Assembly: GCA_964057225.1 (NCBI GenBank)
Contig: OZ059899.1
Coordinates: 13,428,001 to 13,492,000, forward strand
Direction: 5' to 3'
Length of the DNA stretch: 64,000 nucleotides
From: Auanema rhodensis
Lineage: Eukaryota > Nematoda > Chromadorea > Rhabditida > Rhabditidae
Shown here: positions 13,135-24,995 of the stretch, piece by piece
How the letters are laid out: each line of letters starts with the position of its first letter
How positions within the stretch are numbered: position 1 is the first letter of the stretch
Program-made: the position numbers and the translations under genes
The notes under the pieces: generated by a model
Seen by the model: the letters and a program-made list of their open reading frames with translations, nothing else
Told to the model about the DNA's origin: nothing
Database searches by the model: none

Positions 13135-14538
13135 TTTATTACTGAAATAAAGTTGTTATTAGTAAAAGCAATAGCATACAGTGGCAAAATATGTAAGGAC
13201 CAAAGGGTAACAAATGATTGGAAAAACCATAAAATTGATATTTCCAAAAAAGTTCGGGGCAACGTTGATAAGATACGCAATGTGCTAGTTTAATGGAAAA
13301 TGCAGGAACGTCGAATATGGTGACAAGTATCGAAAGTCGCATATAGATATTAATCAAAAAGCTTGTGATTCGATAAAAGGTCAGAATTATAAGAGACATC
13401 AATTGGTATCGATTCCAAGTATATGACTAACTAATTTCCCTCTATAATTTTCTGAATATTTGGCTTTAAAGAACAATATACAACTCGGAAGTCATTCGTA
13501 AATTTACAAAATAAATTATCTCTAGTAATACAATCAGCAGATTACAACTCAAAATAGAATTATGCTAGAGTAGCGAAGTCAAGCTAGAGCCAGAGTGAGA
13601 CGAAAAGCAAATTTTAGAAATTCGTCCAAATTTTCAGAGAAGAGCGCTCAAGGTGACGTGGATAATCATATTAGATTACTTGTTGCACGACGGGTCAACA
13701 GGTTTTTTTTTCAGTTAATTGAAATGTCAATGCATTGGCATTATGTGTGGATATACGTAATTGCTATATATAATGTTGCAGAATTTCAACATGAGAGATG
13801 TGGAAGTTGGAACACAATTAGGTAAGGATACTATTCAGGGCCCAATAATGAAAAGTAAGTTCTTTAATCTTGTTGTTTGCACTGGGGGAGGAGCAGAAGA
13901 TGATAAAAAATCGAGATTTTCACAGATAAAAGATTATATCAAGTAAATATCAAATCTATTTGTAGATGGCATCGCGAAGGTCAATGACCTTGCCAATGAA
14001 GTCACAAGTCATAAAGGGAGAAAACCTTCGGGCTTCATAATCAGAGCAGTTTTTAGATGAAACAATACTAATTAAGGCATACAGGACAAAGACGTCAATT
14101 AACCTGGTGAGATTAAGAAAAAAAACGATGTTGGTAGTTTAGATCAACGTGGTATTATACACAACTTCTAAAAATGGTCATCACACATTCAGATGATAAG
14201 ATAACAGATTATTGTTTGATCTTTTAACATATTTAAATGAAAGATGGCACTATGACACGGCAGGACATTTCGATTTAAATTTATTGAATAACAAGAAGAA
14301 TACAAGTGTTTGATGACAAAGGGGGATGATAATGATGACGATCAGAATACAAAATACATTACATAACACCTGTAATAAACACGTGATTTTCGATTCAATT
14401 GCTCAAAATAGTTTTATGAGGCTGTTTCGAGAAGATCGTTGGTTGGATTAGTTTAGGATCAAATTCTAAAAAATGTTCGAGCTAGTGCACACAAACGAAA
14501 GAGAAATACAATTAAACAACTAATGTGAAGAGAAAAAT
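13135..14538. other. Intergenic, upstream of PGM2
   Basis: This region holds the PGM2 promoter side and the 3' flank of the SEH1 gene. The only clear signal is a perfect IR-1 palindrome at 13978-13990, listed separately. The short open frames near 13.6-13.9 kb have no splice or family support. Confidence 0.5.
13978..13990. promoter_or_regulatory. Perfect IR-1 nuclear-receptor half-site palindrome
   Basis: AGGTCAATGACCT is an inverted repeat of the AGGTCA half-site with one spacer base, and it extends to 15 bp (AAGGTCAATGACCTT). Such IR-1 elements are bound by EcR/USP- or FXR-type receptor dimers. It lies about 850 bp upstream of the PGM2 start codon. Binding is inferred from the motif only. 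Confidence 0.45.
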
Positions 14539-16118
14539 CTAATATACGAGGTCTTGAACTGCAGGAGTGATGCTGGGACCTTCTTCGTCTTTCATTGATC
14601 CTTTACTCGAGTGGCACTTTGATATACCTTGCACAATTGTATCTGGCGTAATACTGGCTGCTTGTGTCCATTTTTGGCGCAAAGTTGCTGAACAACAGAT
14701 AATATAGAAAAAGAAGATTAACTTACATCTGAAAATCCTAACTCCGGAAGGGCTTGAAGCAATGATTGTGTTTCCGTCGACCAGGAACTTGCATTTCCAT
14801 TTATCACCAGTGTTCGCTAGTCCCAAAGAGCAAATCTTTATAGAAAAATCGATTAGATTAGCTGAATTAATGATATAAATGAACCTTATGAGCAGAAATT
14901 TCAGAAGAATCTGGCATTTCTTCATAATCCTCTTCTCCGTCATCTAATCTCAATCTTAGATTGAAAATGAAGACTTCCCCTGCTGAAACTACAAGTTCGT
15001 GACCATTCTCGGTAATAATGGGAGAGAAACACAAATGAGAAACGGGATGAGGGAGATCCATTCGAATATTATGTACAACTTGGAACTTCCTGAAAAAAAT
15101 GATCTCAGAGATCTTCTTTTTCATTTTCTAAAGATAATACCTCAATGTTTCATTCAATTCATAGATGATGACTCGCTGATCTCTTCTCGTTTTTATATCA
15201 TCAGTAGCGACTGCTAGGAGAACTTTATGGACCGGAGATGACGACCAACTAATGCTACTGCATCTTGCGTAGAAAGGCTTAATGATTAATTGTCACGAAA
15301 AGAGTATGCTAGCCTCCCAAAGGGAAATGCTTCCCCAAAACTTTTTTAAAAAATATTCTCCCACCTGAAGTTCGTGGATCAACTTCCATTGGCTTGTGTC
15401 CAAAGGATTTATAGCTTCAAAAACGCGAACTTCTCCTCGAATATTAGCGGTAGCCTGAATATTTCATAAATATAACGTTTTTTAAAATAAACATTTTAGA
15501 TTTTTTTAAAAATTATAAATATTCAATATTACCAAAACTAGCCCAAGATGTCTTGGACCAAAGGAAAAAGAGGTAACGGTATCCGTGCTGCCTGGGATAA
15601 AGGCTTTGCGCATCCACTTTCTAGTAACTTGTGCTTAAAGGATTACATTAGGAAAAAAAATTTGCATTGTCATTAAATACTTCGGGTAGTTGATGGCACT
15701 TCTTGCCAAATATAGATACTTTTATCCGCTGAGCGAGTCGCTATAATATCTCCAAACTCAGGATGAGCCCATTCACCTTCTACTACAGGTGATCCATGAA
15801 CCTGAATTTGATACCATAATGATAATAACATAGAAGAAACGAGAACCTCCCATTGGGCAGCTAATTGCCATTGTCCGTTATCCTTGAGGTTCCAGATCGA
15901 TAGTCTTCCATCTCTTCCACACAAAAGTAGTCGAGTTCCGTTGCAATTTAAAGTATTCTAAGATGAAAAGGGTTAGGAATTGAACGGAAACACATGGACA
16001 AGGCAATCTCATTGGAGAAACGTACTTGAATAACAAGTTCATTCTGCACGAAATTAGTCCTCTCATCCAATATGAGATCTCTCGTCTGAAATTCGTCTCT
16101 GTCTGTGTCCATATCCAT
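14539..16118 (-). CDS. SEH1L: SEH1-like WD40 nucleoporin
   Basis: A multi-exon gene from MDMDTDRDEFQTRDL to the stop at 14539-14541. It codes for WD40 blades in the order of SEH1: NTLNCNGTRLLLCGRDGRLSIWN, then GEWAHPEFGDIIATRSADKSIYIWQE (vertebrate [25 protein letters not shown]), FGPRHLGLVLATANIRGEVRVFEA, the DTSQWKLIHEL block, and PVSHLCFSPIITENGHELVV. The last blade ends in WKCKFLVDGNTIIASSPSGVRIF, and the tail ends SITPAVQDLVY. SEH1 is an open propeller that sits in the Nup107-160 (Y) nuclear-pore subcomplex and in GATOR2. Two in-frame ATGs lie six bases apart; I took the upstream one. No acceptor-like site sits at the start, unlike many neighbours. Sequence is diverged but the blade order is clear. 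Confidence 0.85.
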
Positions 16119-16544
16119 TATGCGTTGATGTATCTTTCACTTTTAGCACTTAAAAAATGAGTTGAAATATCATAGGGCAATCCTATTTCATATAACACAG
16201 GAGACATAATTTTAGAATACGAGCGCAAACTTTTGAAAACAAATTACTTCCCTTCTCTCATAAATTGCGTATAACACTTCAATTTTCCTAGGCTTTTTCG
16301 CCCAAATATAATTGGTAATTAACACCAGCAATAACAATAAAAAATTAAACAAAAATTTGAAATATTTATTTAATTTAATCTAAAAAAAACAATAGAAATC
16401 TGTTTTGAAGTAACTTTCAATAAATAAATTGATATATACTTTTGTATATATATAAATATATGTATCTATATATATATCACAATTTGAATAATTATAATAA
16501 GACTAAGTCACGAATTCGATTTTTTTTCCGAGTTTTGAACTCTC

Positions 16545-16631
16545 TTATGCAATTTTTTTGAAATATACAATTAGAAATATAGCCAGAGCCCCCAAAATTA
16601 TGGATACTGTACAAATAATGCAAATCTTCTT
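16545..16631 (-). other. unc-64: Syntaxin-1 alternative terminal exon 3 (distal)
   Basis: 28 codons plus stop after a TTATTTCAG acceptor. It reads [20 protein letters not shown] and ends IVYFKKIA, a tail anchor with a basic end. It has the same length as the middle exon, which suggests tandem exon duplication. Confidence 0.85.
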
Positions 16632-19600
16632 CTGAAATAAAAATTGTGACCAAATATAGAAACAAAGGGAAAACGTGAACGAGACACAACACGTAACGTG
16701 AGACAGAAACATTACACAGGTGATAAAAAATTATTTATTAACGCCACAATAATCCAAAACTGAAAAAAAAGAGATCTAGATTCGGAATGAGATCTATGAG
16801 GAAATGACAGTGAAACTAAAATAAATTGGTCTGCAAGATCAGGTGGGAAAGAGATCTTATAAACAGAGAGCATCTTAGAGCTCTTTGGGTTTGGGTGGTT
16901 TATATGGAGGGGGTATTCGTCATTGAAAAAAACAATGCAGAATAAATTCTTAATAAATTAAATGAACAAAGTTATTGAAACACTAACACAGCGGCAGAAT
17001 AAATTTCATCTTAGCCGCATCAATATAAATATGAAAAGTGCGCGATTTATTATTACAATAAGTTAACAAAAAGAAAGCATTATGCTGAATTGTATACTTT
17101 GCACGCTATTTTCGTACTAACGAGGTTCTCTAAGCGCAGAAATTAGTTATTATGAGAATCTAACCTCGCAGTCAAATAGCTATATCTGAAGAAGCCATTC
17201 TCATATTCGAGCATTTTACGAAATCAAAACGAGTATATTGTGCTCACATAAAGAGAAGCCTCATAAGATTCGTGAACCTTCGCTCGAAATAGAAGGCCCA
17301 GTTTTTGAATCAATCTTTTTCTCGTTTGATCGCATCACTACTAACTAAACTAGGACATATCATTACCGCAATAAATAACAGTATATTAATAAGATGGCAA
17401 ATCATACGCTGACGACTGGCGCCATAAACTGACTGAAGTTGCTAGGCGTTAAGCTATTTCGAGATCGTTTAGAAGGGCATTGGAACATAACTCATGATGA
17501 TGAGACAGAGAATGCCGATCAAAATTGCGACAAAGATGAGAATCATGATCTTCTTCTGAAAGAGAAAACAAGTATAACATGTGGACATGGCAAGGCGTCA
17601 CAGTACAACAAGAACACAACATTTTCATAAACTATTCATACCGCCAGATCACAAAACACATAAAGCTCTATATAGCATAGGAAACATATTAATCACAAGC
17701 ACAAAAAAACAATATTACAAAAAATGACACCAAAAACATAAATTATATGTAATATACACGTATATTAGTAGGTCTTAAGATGCAGACTTGTAACAAAGTC
17801 AACTTTGCCCATAGCACTCATGGTTTTCATTGGAAAATGTCAAGGCTGGCAGAAGAAGATGAATGAATGGCTTTCAAAGAAAGAAAATTGCATATTTTCA
17901 TCCAAAGACATTCGAGCTCACTCCCACATCACATTAGAAAGGCAAAAATTTGATGGGTCTTCACTTAGAGTGTTATCTAACCCAAGGACAAGTTTATAAA
18001 AAATATATTTTCGATCTATATATGGATATGAAGTCACCCTTGTTAACGTTGGATATATATTGCTTACATGCTCGGAATGCATTTAGTTACATGAACCATG
18101 TAACGCGAAAAGAAAACAACCAGTCATGTTGTCTACACAAGTGAAAATAAAAACTGCAAGAGTGACATCCACGTAGAATCAACTTTCCGATGCATTTCAA
18201 ACATGTAAACGAGAATTGGTCAATATACATAGTTTGTGGGAAGCATAGTGATTACGTAGAGGCAAATTGCCAAGTAAATAAGAGAAACATAAATAATCGG
18301 AAGTTGAATAACTGAAAGAGCGCAAAAAAACGTATCCTAATAAGGCTATACGAATTTAAACAAAACAGATTTATTTGCCATATCGACTACGCCCCGCTCC
18401 TTGTGCATCCGATGAGGAAGTTGATGGTGATCCATCCCGTCCACCACTAACAACGCCGTTTACGTTTCGTGTAGATGATGCAGCTATTGCTATCCAGATG
18501 ATGACTCCAGCAATGATAAGTAAAAGAATAACAATAACTGTCAATATGATGCATATTTTTTTCTGTAAAACATTCAGAGAGTAAAGGCTAGTGTCATTTT
18601 CAGTTATCGTTCGTTCATTTTTACGCGATTCCCATTATACTCAAAGTCGTTATACAAGGAGCCATTCGAGACCGGTCTTAAGAACCCATACAAGTCCCCT
18701 ATATGAGAGTATGAAAAAATCCCCGAGCATGAAAGATGCCTATGAGCCTGCTGTTTTCTGCTGTGCCCCCTTTCTTGCTCTTCCTTCTATTTCTCCTTTT
18801 TTTCGCTCAGAAGAGCAGCATGCCAACTATGTGTATGCGCGTCTGGCTCATTTGAAGACACAGTAATATTGGTGGACTAGTTCGATAAGCAAGCGAGCTC
18901 GCCTTAGCCTATTGGCATCAGCATGGAAAGTGAGAGAGGAGAAAGCAGACGCAAAATCAATAGCGAGAGGAGGGCTGGTTACAAATTCACGGATTAGGCA
19001 TCTGATATCGTTCCCTTTGCGGCAGCAAAGACAGCTGAGCCTTATAAAACATATGGCATAGACAACAAATCTCCACTCCGTCTTATCGCCCGACACTTCG
19101 TAAAAAAAAGGAATACGCATAATTTTTCGCAGTACGCGGAAGTAATTACAAAATTGAAACGCAATGACAACATTCAGAAGACAGCACGAGCTTATATTTC
19201 ACACTTAAAAGACATAAGCAAACTGAACACATTCGCATGTACAGGACATACACATATACACAAGCACATACTTCATCACTTTCTATGCTTATTGTGATTA
19301 AGCGACATGCATTATACAAATCCGTTAACCACAGCAGCAAGCTGAGCGTTAGAAATAATAGAAAAAACATACCCTACGAGCTTTGCTTTGATATTGCACA
19401 GCTTTCTTTGTATCGGCGACTGCTCTATCGACAAACTCTTTCGCATGTTCCACATTATATTCAATTCTATCAACCATTTCTCCCTGAATATTGAATCAGA
19501 TGAATAATATGGGACATATCTCTTGTCAAAATTACAAAAACACTATAATTTCCAAAAAATTTTCTATATAACATTCTCATAAAAAAATTGATCTCGAAAA

Positions 19601-21017
19601 AAGCTCAAGAATATTTAAGAACTATTACTTAATAATTTAAAAGGCTGAAGTCAACTTGAATCAATAGTTCTCATAGCACTAAAGGTGAAAAACAAAGCGC
19701 CTGGTTAACTCACTTGACTCTCTACAAGCATGGCCATATCCATGAACATATCGTGAAGTTCTCTTATACTGCTTTCTAACTTCATAATATCATTGTGTCT
19801 TGCTTCGATATCCGCCAAAGTTTGTTTGGCCTTAATTAACATCATTTGGAAATGTGTGAAAGTTTCAATTGAATAATACCTGCTGTGTATCTGTTATAAT
19901 ACCTTGCGTGAAAACTCCAGGGTTTCCACTTTCAATCATCTCTTCTAAGTCTTCATCGCCAACTTGCTTTCCAGCTGAAAAAAAGATTAATGAATGACAT
20001 TCAAACTATACTTATTCTCACCAATATCAAGCTGTCGTTGAATTCGCCCCTTACAGCGTTCTCGATAATCAGTTTGAGTCTTATTATAATCAGTCATAAC
20101 CTCCACAAACCGCCTAATTATATATTTAACTTATAAAAAGATTAAATGTTAAGCCTAATTACCTGGAGAGAGTACTGTGTTGTGTTTTTCTTATTCTTAA
20201 GTCGGCATTCATTTGACCTCCCGATTCATCATGCTCTATGGCATTTTCAATAAGCTTCAGTTTTCCACGAACCTACAACAAAGAAAAAAACTAAGAGCAC
20301 AGAATTCAATTATTCATACCTTATTAGCTGTTCGCTTAATGCTGGCCATAAGCTCATCGAGCTCTTCCTTAGTTTCTGAAGAAAAAATATCACAAATAAA
20401 TAAATGTATAATATCATACTGGGATCATTAACTGGATTGGAAAGAATAGCAGAATGTTTCTTTTTAACTTCTTCGACATTGCTCGCAATTAAATCAACAC
20501 TCCCTCGGATTTCTTCGACCTTAAAAATTAATTTACAGCTCAATCTTTTTTGTTCTCTCAAATTATAGGGATATCCAACAATTTCCTTGAGAGCTAGCCT
20601 CATTCTACCTATTGCAAATGCATTGAGAAACTAAATCGGCTATAAGTCCTAAATTCTTTTTAGGCTGGCAGGCTGCCAAAGCTACTCCAAATCATGGAAA
20701 CGGCCTCAAAATCGATACGATGCTGGCAGGCAAATGTGGTCTAGCAACCCCGGAAACCTTATTCAGAAAGAAAACTGGGAGAAACAGGGAATTTCAAAAC
20801 TCATGTAAACAAGAACAAATTTCGATTAAATGAATATATGAAGATATAGTAATAGCAGAATAAAATATAGTAGTAATAAGAACAATAAAAAACTAATAAT
20901 AACCTGTTCGAAAAATTCTTCCATATACTGGGCATTCCCAGTGTCCATTTGCATATCATCATCTTGCTCATCTTCCGACTGGGCAGCTTTTAGGGCACTA
21001 AGACGATCTTTCGTCAT
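16545..21017 (-). CDS. unc-64: Syntaxin-1 (unc-64-like) with three alternative 3' anchor exons
   Basis: The neuronal plasma-membrane Qa-SNARE of synaptic vesicle fusion. Exon 1 (21017-20904) gives the Munc18-binding N-peptide ([13 protein letters not shown]), an acidic stretch and EEFFEQ. The Habc bundle follows ([20 protein letters not shown], then [10 protein letters not shown]). Next come [19 protein letters not shown] and [19 protein letters not shown]. The SNARE helix spans two exons and is split by an intron at the zero-layer Gln: [18 protein letters not shown], then [17 protein letters not shown]. The shared exon 19483-19373 ends [12 protein letters not shown] with a donor at 19372. 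From it, any of three terminal exons can be joined (18562-18371, 17555-17469, 16631-16545). Each starts with KK and a membrane helix. All domains are intact. A TTATAG lies one base before the ATG. Confidence 0.96.
17469..17555 (-). other. unc-64: Syntaxin-1 alternative terminal exon 2 (middle)
   Basis: 28 codons plus stop after a TTTCAG acceptor. It starts [20 protein letters not shown] and ends MSYVPMPF, a conventional short SNARE tail anchor. It shares the KKI start with the other two terminal exons. Confidence 0.85.
18371..18562 (-). other. unc-64: Syntaxin-1 alternative terminal exon 1 (proximal, extended lumenal tail)
   Basis: The exon codes for 63 residues plus stop. [20 protein letters not shown] starts the membrane anchor, which continues through IIWIAIAA. 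An unusual 37-residue hydrophilic Gly/Ser-rich tail follows (from [16 protein letters not shown]) and ends [10 protein letters not shown]. Syntaxin C-termini are normally only a few residues past the membrane, so this isoform should expose an extracellular/lumenal tail. The acceptor is TTTACAG at 18563-18569. Confidence 0.85.
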
Positions 21018-22508
21018 TCTATAACGCCACAAATATAAAGTATAATACGAAAAAAAAGTTTTGAATAATACAAAAACAGAATAAACTAGTCTCTTACTTG
21101 TCACTTTGTCACAAAGATCTATTCACACTTGAATTTGGTGCTATAGATGTTCTACTGCTTTCCTAAAAGCAGTTCTACCATTATGGAAACCTAAAATGAG
21201 CAACTTTAAGCTTGCGCAAGCATTAGTGCAAACAAAACGCAAATATCGATCTTCGGCGAAGCTCAAGGTTAAAAAGGCTATATCCCGCAAAACAAAGTTG
21301 AAAAAGTAATATTTAACATATTTAAGATGTAAAGTCAATATATGAAAATGTAAAGAAGATATGGGGTGTTCATGAGGAATTGCGGACATAGTTGGGTAGT
21401 AGCCACAATGGCCAAACCCCGCCTTTTAGCCACGCCCATCAGGGACCAAGCCACTCCCTCCGGCAATAAGCAGAACGCAGAGCGAAACAGCAGCATGAGA
21501 AAACCAACCAACAAAGGGAGGATAAAAATCGAACCCAAGGGGTAATCAAAAAACTACATCCGCCGTCTAACAAAAACTGCATAGTTTGGCAACGAAGAAG
21601 AAATCTATACAAAAAAGAAGCCTTTCAATAGGAAAAAATAAATAGAATTGAATTTCATGAGAAAAGAGGTGTCCAGAGCATGAGTTTCCTAAACAGTTCG
21701 CCGGAAATTTTTCAAAAGTTCGAGAGAATAATTGAAAACTAAGTTTATGAAAAAAAGAACATATTCAGGGATCATTCCAAAAAGCACAATTGAGAATTGC
21801 TTGTGAAAAGAATAAAAATTCTTTCATGTTTATACAGCTTGAAACCATATATAAAAATCAATAAATTTATACAGAATGTAGAAAATTGGGCAACAAACAT
21901 GATGCACAAATGATTTTGAAAATGATTCATTAATATTCGCACAAAAATTTGATAACAAATCGGATACGTTTCAAAATTTTTAAATGGAACAATTCACAAA
22001 ATTAGATCAAACTAGTAATGAAAGCGGAGTAAGTATTACTTTCAATGTATGTCCTATATTTAAAACAAGTGACAAAAAAGATGCCATAACAAAAAAGTTT
22101 ATAACAGAAAAAAAAATTAGTGATAGTTGAGTTGACAATTCTAAAACTTTCTCTAAAAATAGCAGAAAACATTGAATGGTTAACTAAACAAGATAAAAAA
22201 ATTCCAACAATCAAAGAGAATGCTTAGTAAATTTTACCACACGTGAAATAACAAGACGTATAAATGAAAAAATTATCAATTTCATAATAGTAAATAATAA
22301 TAATAAACAACAAAATAATATTTCACGATTTCCATATATGTCAGAATAATGTAAACATAACTATAACGAAAAACGTTGCAAGACCAATAAATATATATTA
22401 TCCGCCCTTTAAACTTTGAATTTTCTGACAGCAACTGAACTTCATTTCTTCGCACTTTTTTTTTGTTGCCGGTGAATTTTTTGAAACTTAAGAAATTGCA
22501 GGTTTCAA
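21018..22508. other. Divergent intergenic region between syntaxin-1 and UBE2G1
   Basis: AT-rich except for a markedly GC-richer block at about 21390-21545, which carries a CCACGCCC box near 21430 and may hold upstream syntaxin promoter or non-coding exon sequence. No coding frame has family or splice support. Confidence 0.45.
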
Positions 22509-23234
22509 ATGACCGACCAAGCTACTTTGTTACTTAAAAAACAATTAGCTGGTAAGAATATTGTAATAGAACAATTTTTTATTTACATTACTTTTATAGA
22601 ACTAAGAAGACTCCCTGTTGAGGGATTTTCTGCTGGCCTGGTTGATGATGATAATATTTTCAAATGGGAAGTTTTAGTTATTGGACCTCCTGACACTCTT
22701 TAGTTTGTTAAATTTTTAATACTAATTTAATTTGTGTTTGTTTTACAGCGAGGGCGGATTCTTCAAAGCTACTCTAGATTTTCCTAGGGATTATCCACAA
22801 AAACCTCCAAAGATGAAATTTGTTTCAGAGATTTGGCATCCAAATAGTGAGATTGTTTAATATAAGTTTTTATAATATTTATTTTTTCTTTAGTTGATAA
22901 GGAAGGTAATGTTTGTATCTCGATTCTTCATGATCCCGGAGATGATAAGTATGTTTAAAATGTCTTGATGTGATACATTTTTTGTAATAGGTGGGGCTAT
23001 GAAAGACCAGAAGAGCGCTGGCTCCCAGTTCACACCGTTGAAACTATTCTTCTCTCCGTAATTTCAATGCTTGCTGATCCAAACTTCGAGTCTCCAGCAA
23101 ATGTTGATGCCGCTGTACGTTTATTACTTCATTTCTGAGATATAATTTGATTTTTTTAGAAAATGCAAAGGGAAAACTTCCCTGATTTCAAGAAACGGGT
23201 TGCCGCATGTGTGCGCAAAAGCCAAGAAGAATAA
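22509..23234 (+). CDS. UBE2G1: Ubiquitin-conjugating enzyme E2 G1
   Basis: Five exons code for a class I E2 of about 165 residues. It starts [14 protein letters not shown], then [20 protein letters not shown]. The UBC core follows: [42 protein letters not shown], and the catalytic segment [20 protein letters not shown], whose Cys takes the thioester. The acidic insertion typical of the UBE2G/Ubc7 group is present ([21 protein letters not shown]). The end is VRKSQEE, close to the vertebrate VRKSQETAFE. G1 is favoured over G2 by LLLKKQLA and the RKSQE end. The second intron splits the Tyr codon of DTLYEGG. A TTGCAG eight bases before the ATG suggests a trans-splice site. Confidence 0.94.
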
Positions 23235-23462
23235 TTCTCAAGTATTTGTATTCTGTATCTTGGAGATATCCCGGTGAACTGTGAAATGTTACATGTTTTG
23301 TTTTTTTCTATCCATCCCTCAAAATTCATCCAATTTTTTTTGTCTGTTGTCAATACGTAGCCATTGGTTATTCCTTTTGTAATGACACATTTTTTGGCTC
23401 ATTTGAAATGATGGTTGTCATTGACTACTTGATCGGTGTATCTAACACCTCGTACCTGTAAC

Positions 23463-23468
23463 AATAAA
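23463..23468 (+). other. Poly(A) signal of UBE2G1
   Basis: AATAAA about 230 bp after the stop codon. Confidence 0.55.
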
Positions 23469-24067
23469 TTTTGTAAAGTAATTTAAACAGAAACGTCCAC
23501 GAGTTCAAGTCTCTTATACTTGGTTAAATGAATGGGCATAAATGTTTACATTTGAATGCTACAGTTTTGGGTAAAAGAAAGGTACAATTGGAGAAGGCAT
23601 TTTTTGGTTTGTATGCACTAAGTAAACTACAAAGTCGAGCTAAATGATTTAAGAAGCAGTTTGTTCATTTCTTAAAATAAAATACTTTAGTAGATCAGCA
23701 TTTGATTTACTCATGAGGTTCTAAACGTTATAACACACATAGTTAATTCTTGAAACTACTAGTTATATTAAGTATGATTTGCTCTTGACCAAAAATTCTA
23801 TTTTTTGACTATTATGCTCTCCTGTAGATGTAACTCAATTTCCAAACTCAAATTTGAATACATTATTAAATCTACTCTGGTAAGCCTATACACTAAATTC
23901 ATACCTCAATCATTTCACCGAAGTGTATATCAAATATTAATTGTAATGGATTCATCAGAATATGTATCTCAAAAAGTTAAGTATCCGTCTTCTTTTACAC
24001 ATGACTGTATATCATTCAAATAAACAGAAATGTGATAACTCGATTGTTTATGTAAATATGTATAAAA

Positions 24068-24107
24068 GGTAGATGCAGATGGATTTGAATTTTCATCTGT
24101 ATCTACC
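24068..24107. repeat. 16-bp stem-loop
   Basis: GGTAGATGCAGATGGA and TTCATCTGTATCTACC pair over 16 positions, with two G-U pairs if read as plus-strand RNA, around an 8-nt loop. It is preceded by TATAAAA. Function is unknown. Confidence 0.6.
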
Positions 24108-24995
24108 TAACCGAATGAGTCTATCATTAGGACGCTATCGGAATATTTGAAACCGAGCTGCCTGATGTTGGACTCCTTCTGTTATGGTTCTGTGTTTGCA
24201 GGTTCTAAATGTCGTTACTTCTTCAATAAGAGCAGGTGTTTGAGGAATTGGTTTTATTAAATGATGCCGTAGGCGGTGTTGTTTTCTTTTATAACATTTC
24301 CTATTTTGTCACACTGCTTTCCATGTATTAGTAGTGACAACTTATACATATATTCAAATTGTTAGCTTTTATATTATATTAGGTTAAAGATATCTGAAGT
24401 TAAAGTAATATGCAATCATTCATGTGTTTTTCTTTTATTTTACCCAATCTAAGTTTATTTATCTCTATGTCCAATATATCCCAAATAATTCAGAAGGAGA
24501 ATCATTACAGGTCAGCTGCATCTTAGATGCTAGTGGAAGTCAATGTTACAAGATAACTAATGGAGGAAAGGTTGCAACTTGTTGAAAAAGTTGTAATCTG
24601 CTACGCTTAATTGGGTCAAATAAAAATTTTCTCTTTGAGGGATTGGAGGAAGTTTGAATTTTTGTCGTGAAAAATAATCCAGATACAGTGGTTCACCTTA
24701 ATTGTTATTTCTCTAATTCCTTTTAAATGTAATTGTTTCTGTACATTCTTTATATATTGAACACTGAATAAATCATATATTATTTTTGTTCATACTTTCA
24801 TTTATCATTAAATCTCACTGCTTACACAATAAAACATTATCAAAATGATTTAATTGGAAGAAGAATTAAGGTATAGACGTTGAAAATAGTTAATTTTACG
24901 TACTGAAACGCCCTTTTCGGTCCGACGCCATAGTGTGGGATCTTCCTCTTTTGTATTTAGGGATTTTCCGGTATTTCTCACGTTTTAACATAAGT

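Larger units (their letters stand above)
23235..24995. other. Intergenic, 3' flank of UBE2G1
   Basis: A poly(A) signal-like AATAAA lies at 23463. A 40-nt hairpin at 24068-24107 is listed separately. The rest is AT-rich with no convincing frame; the 24.5-24.65 kb block contains short complementary stretches but no recognisable RNA family. Confidence 0.45.

Noticed and set aside
13595-13946. Open frames upstream of PGM2
   Set aside because: Short, without motifs, and the apparent splice sites do not join into a longer frame.
18591-19370. Open frames between the shared syntaxin exon and the first alternative tail
   Set aside because: They lie inside the syntaxin intron, show no KKI-type anchor start and no family match; no fourth tail exon was found there.
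24480-24660. Possible snoRNA-like segment
   Set aside because: Short complementary stretches are present, but I could not find convincing C/D or H/ACA boxes in the right order.
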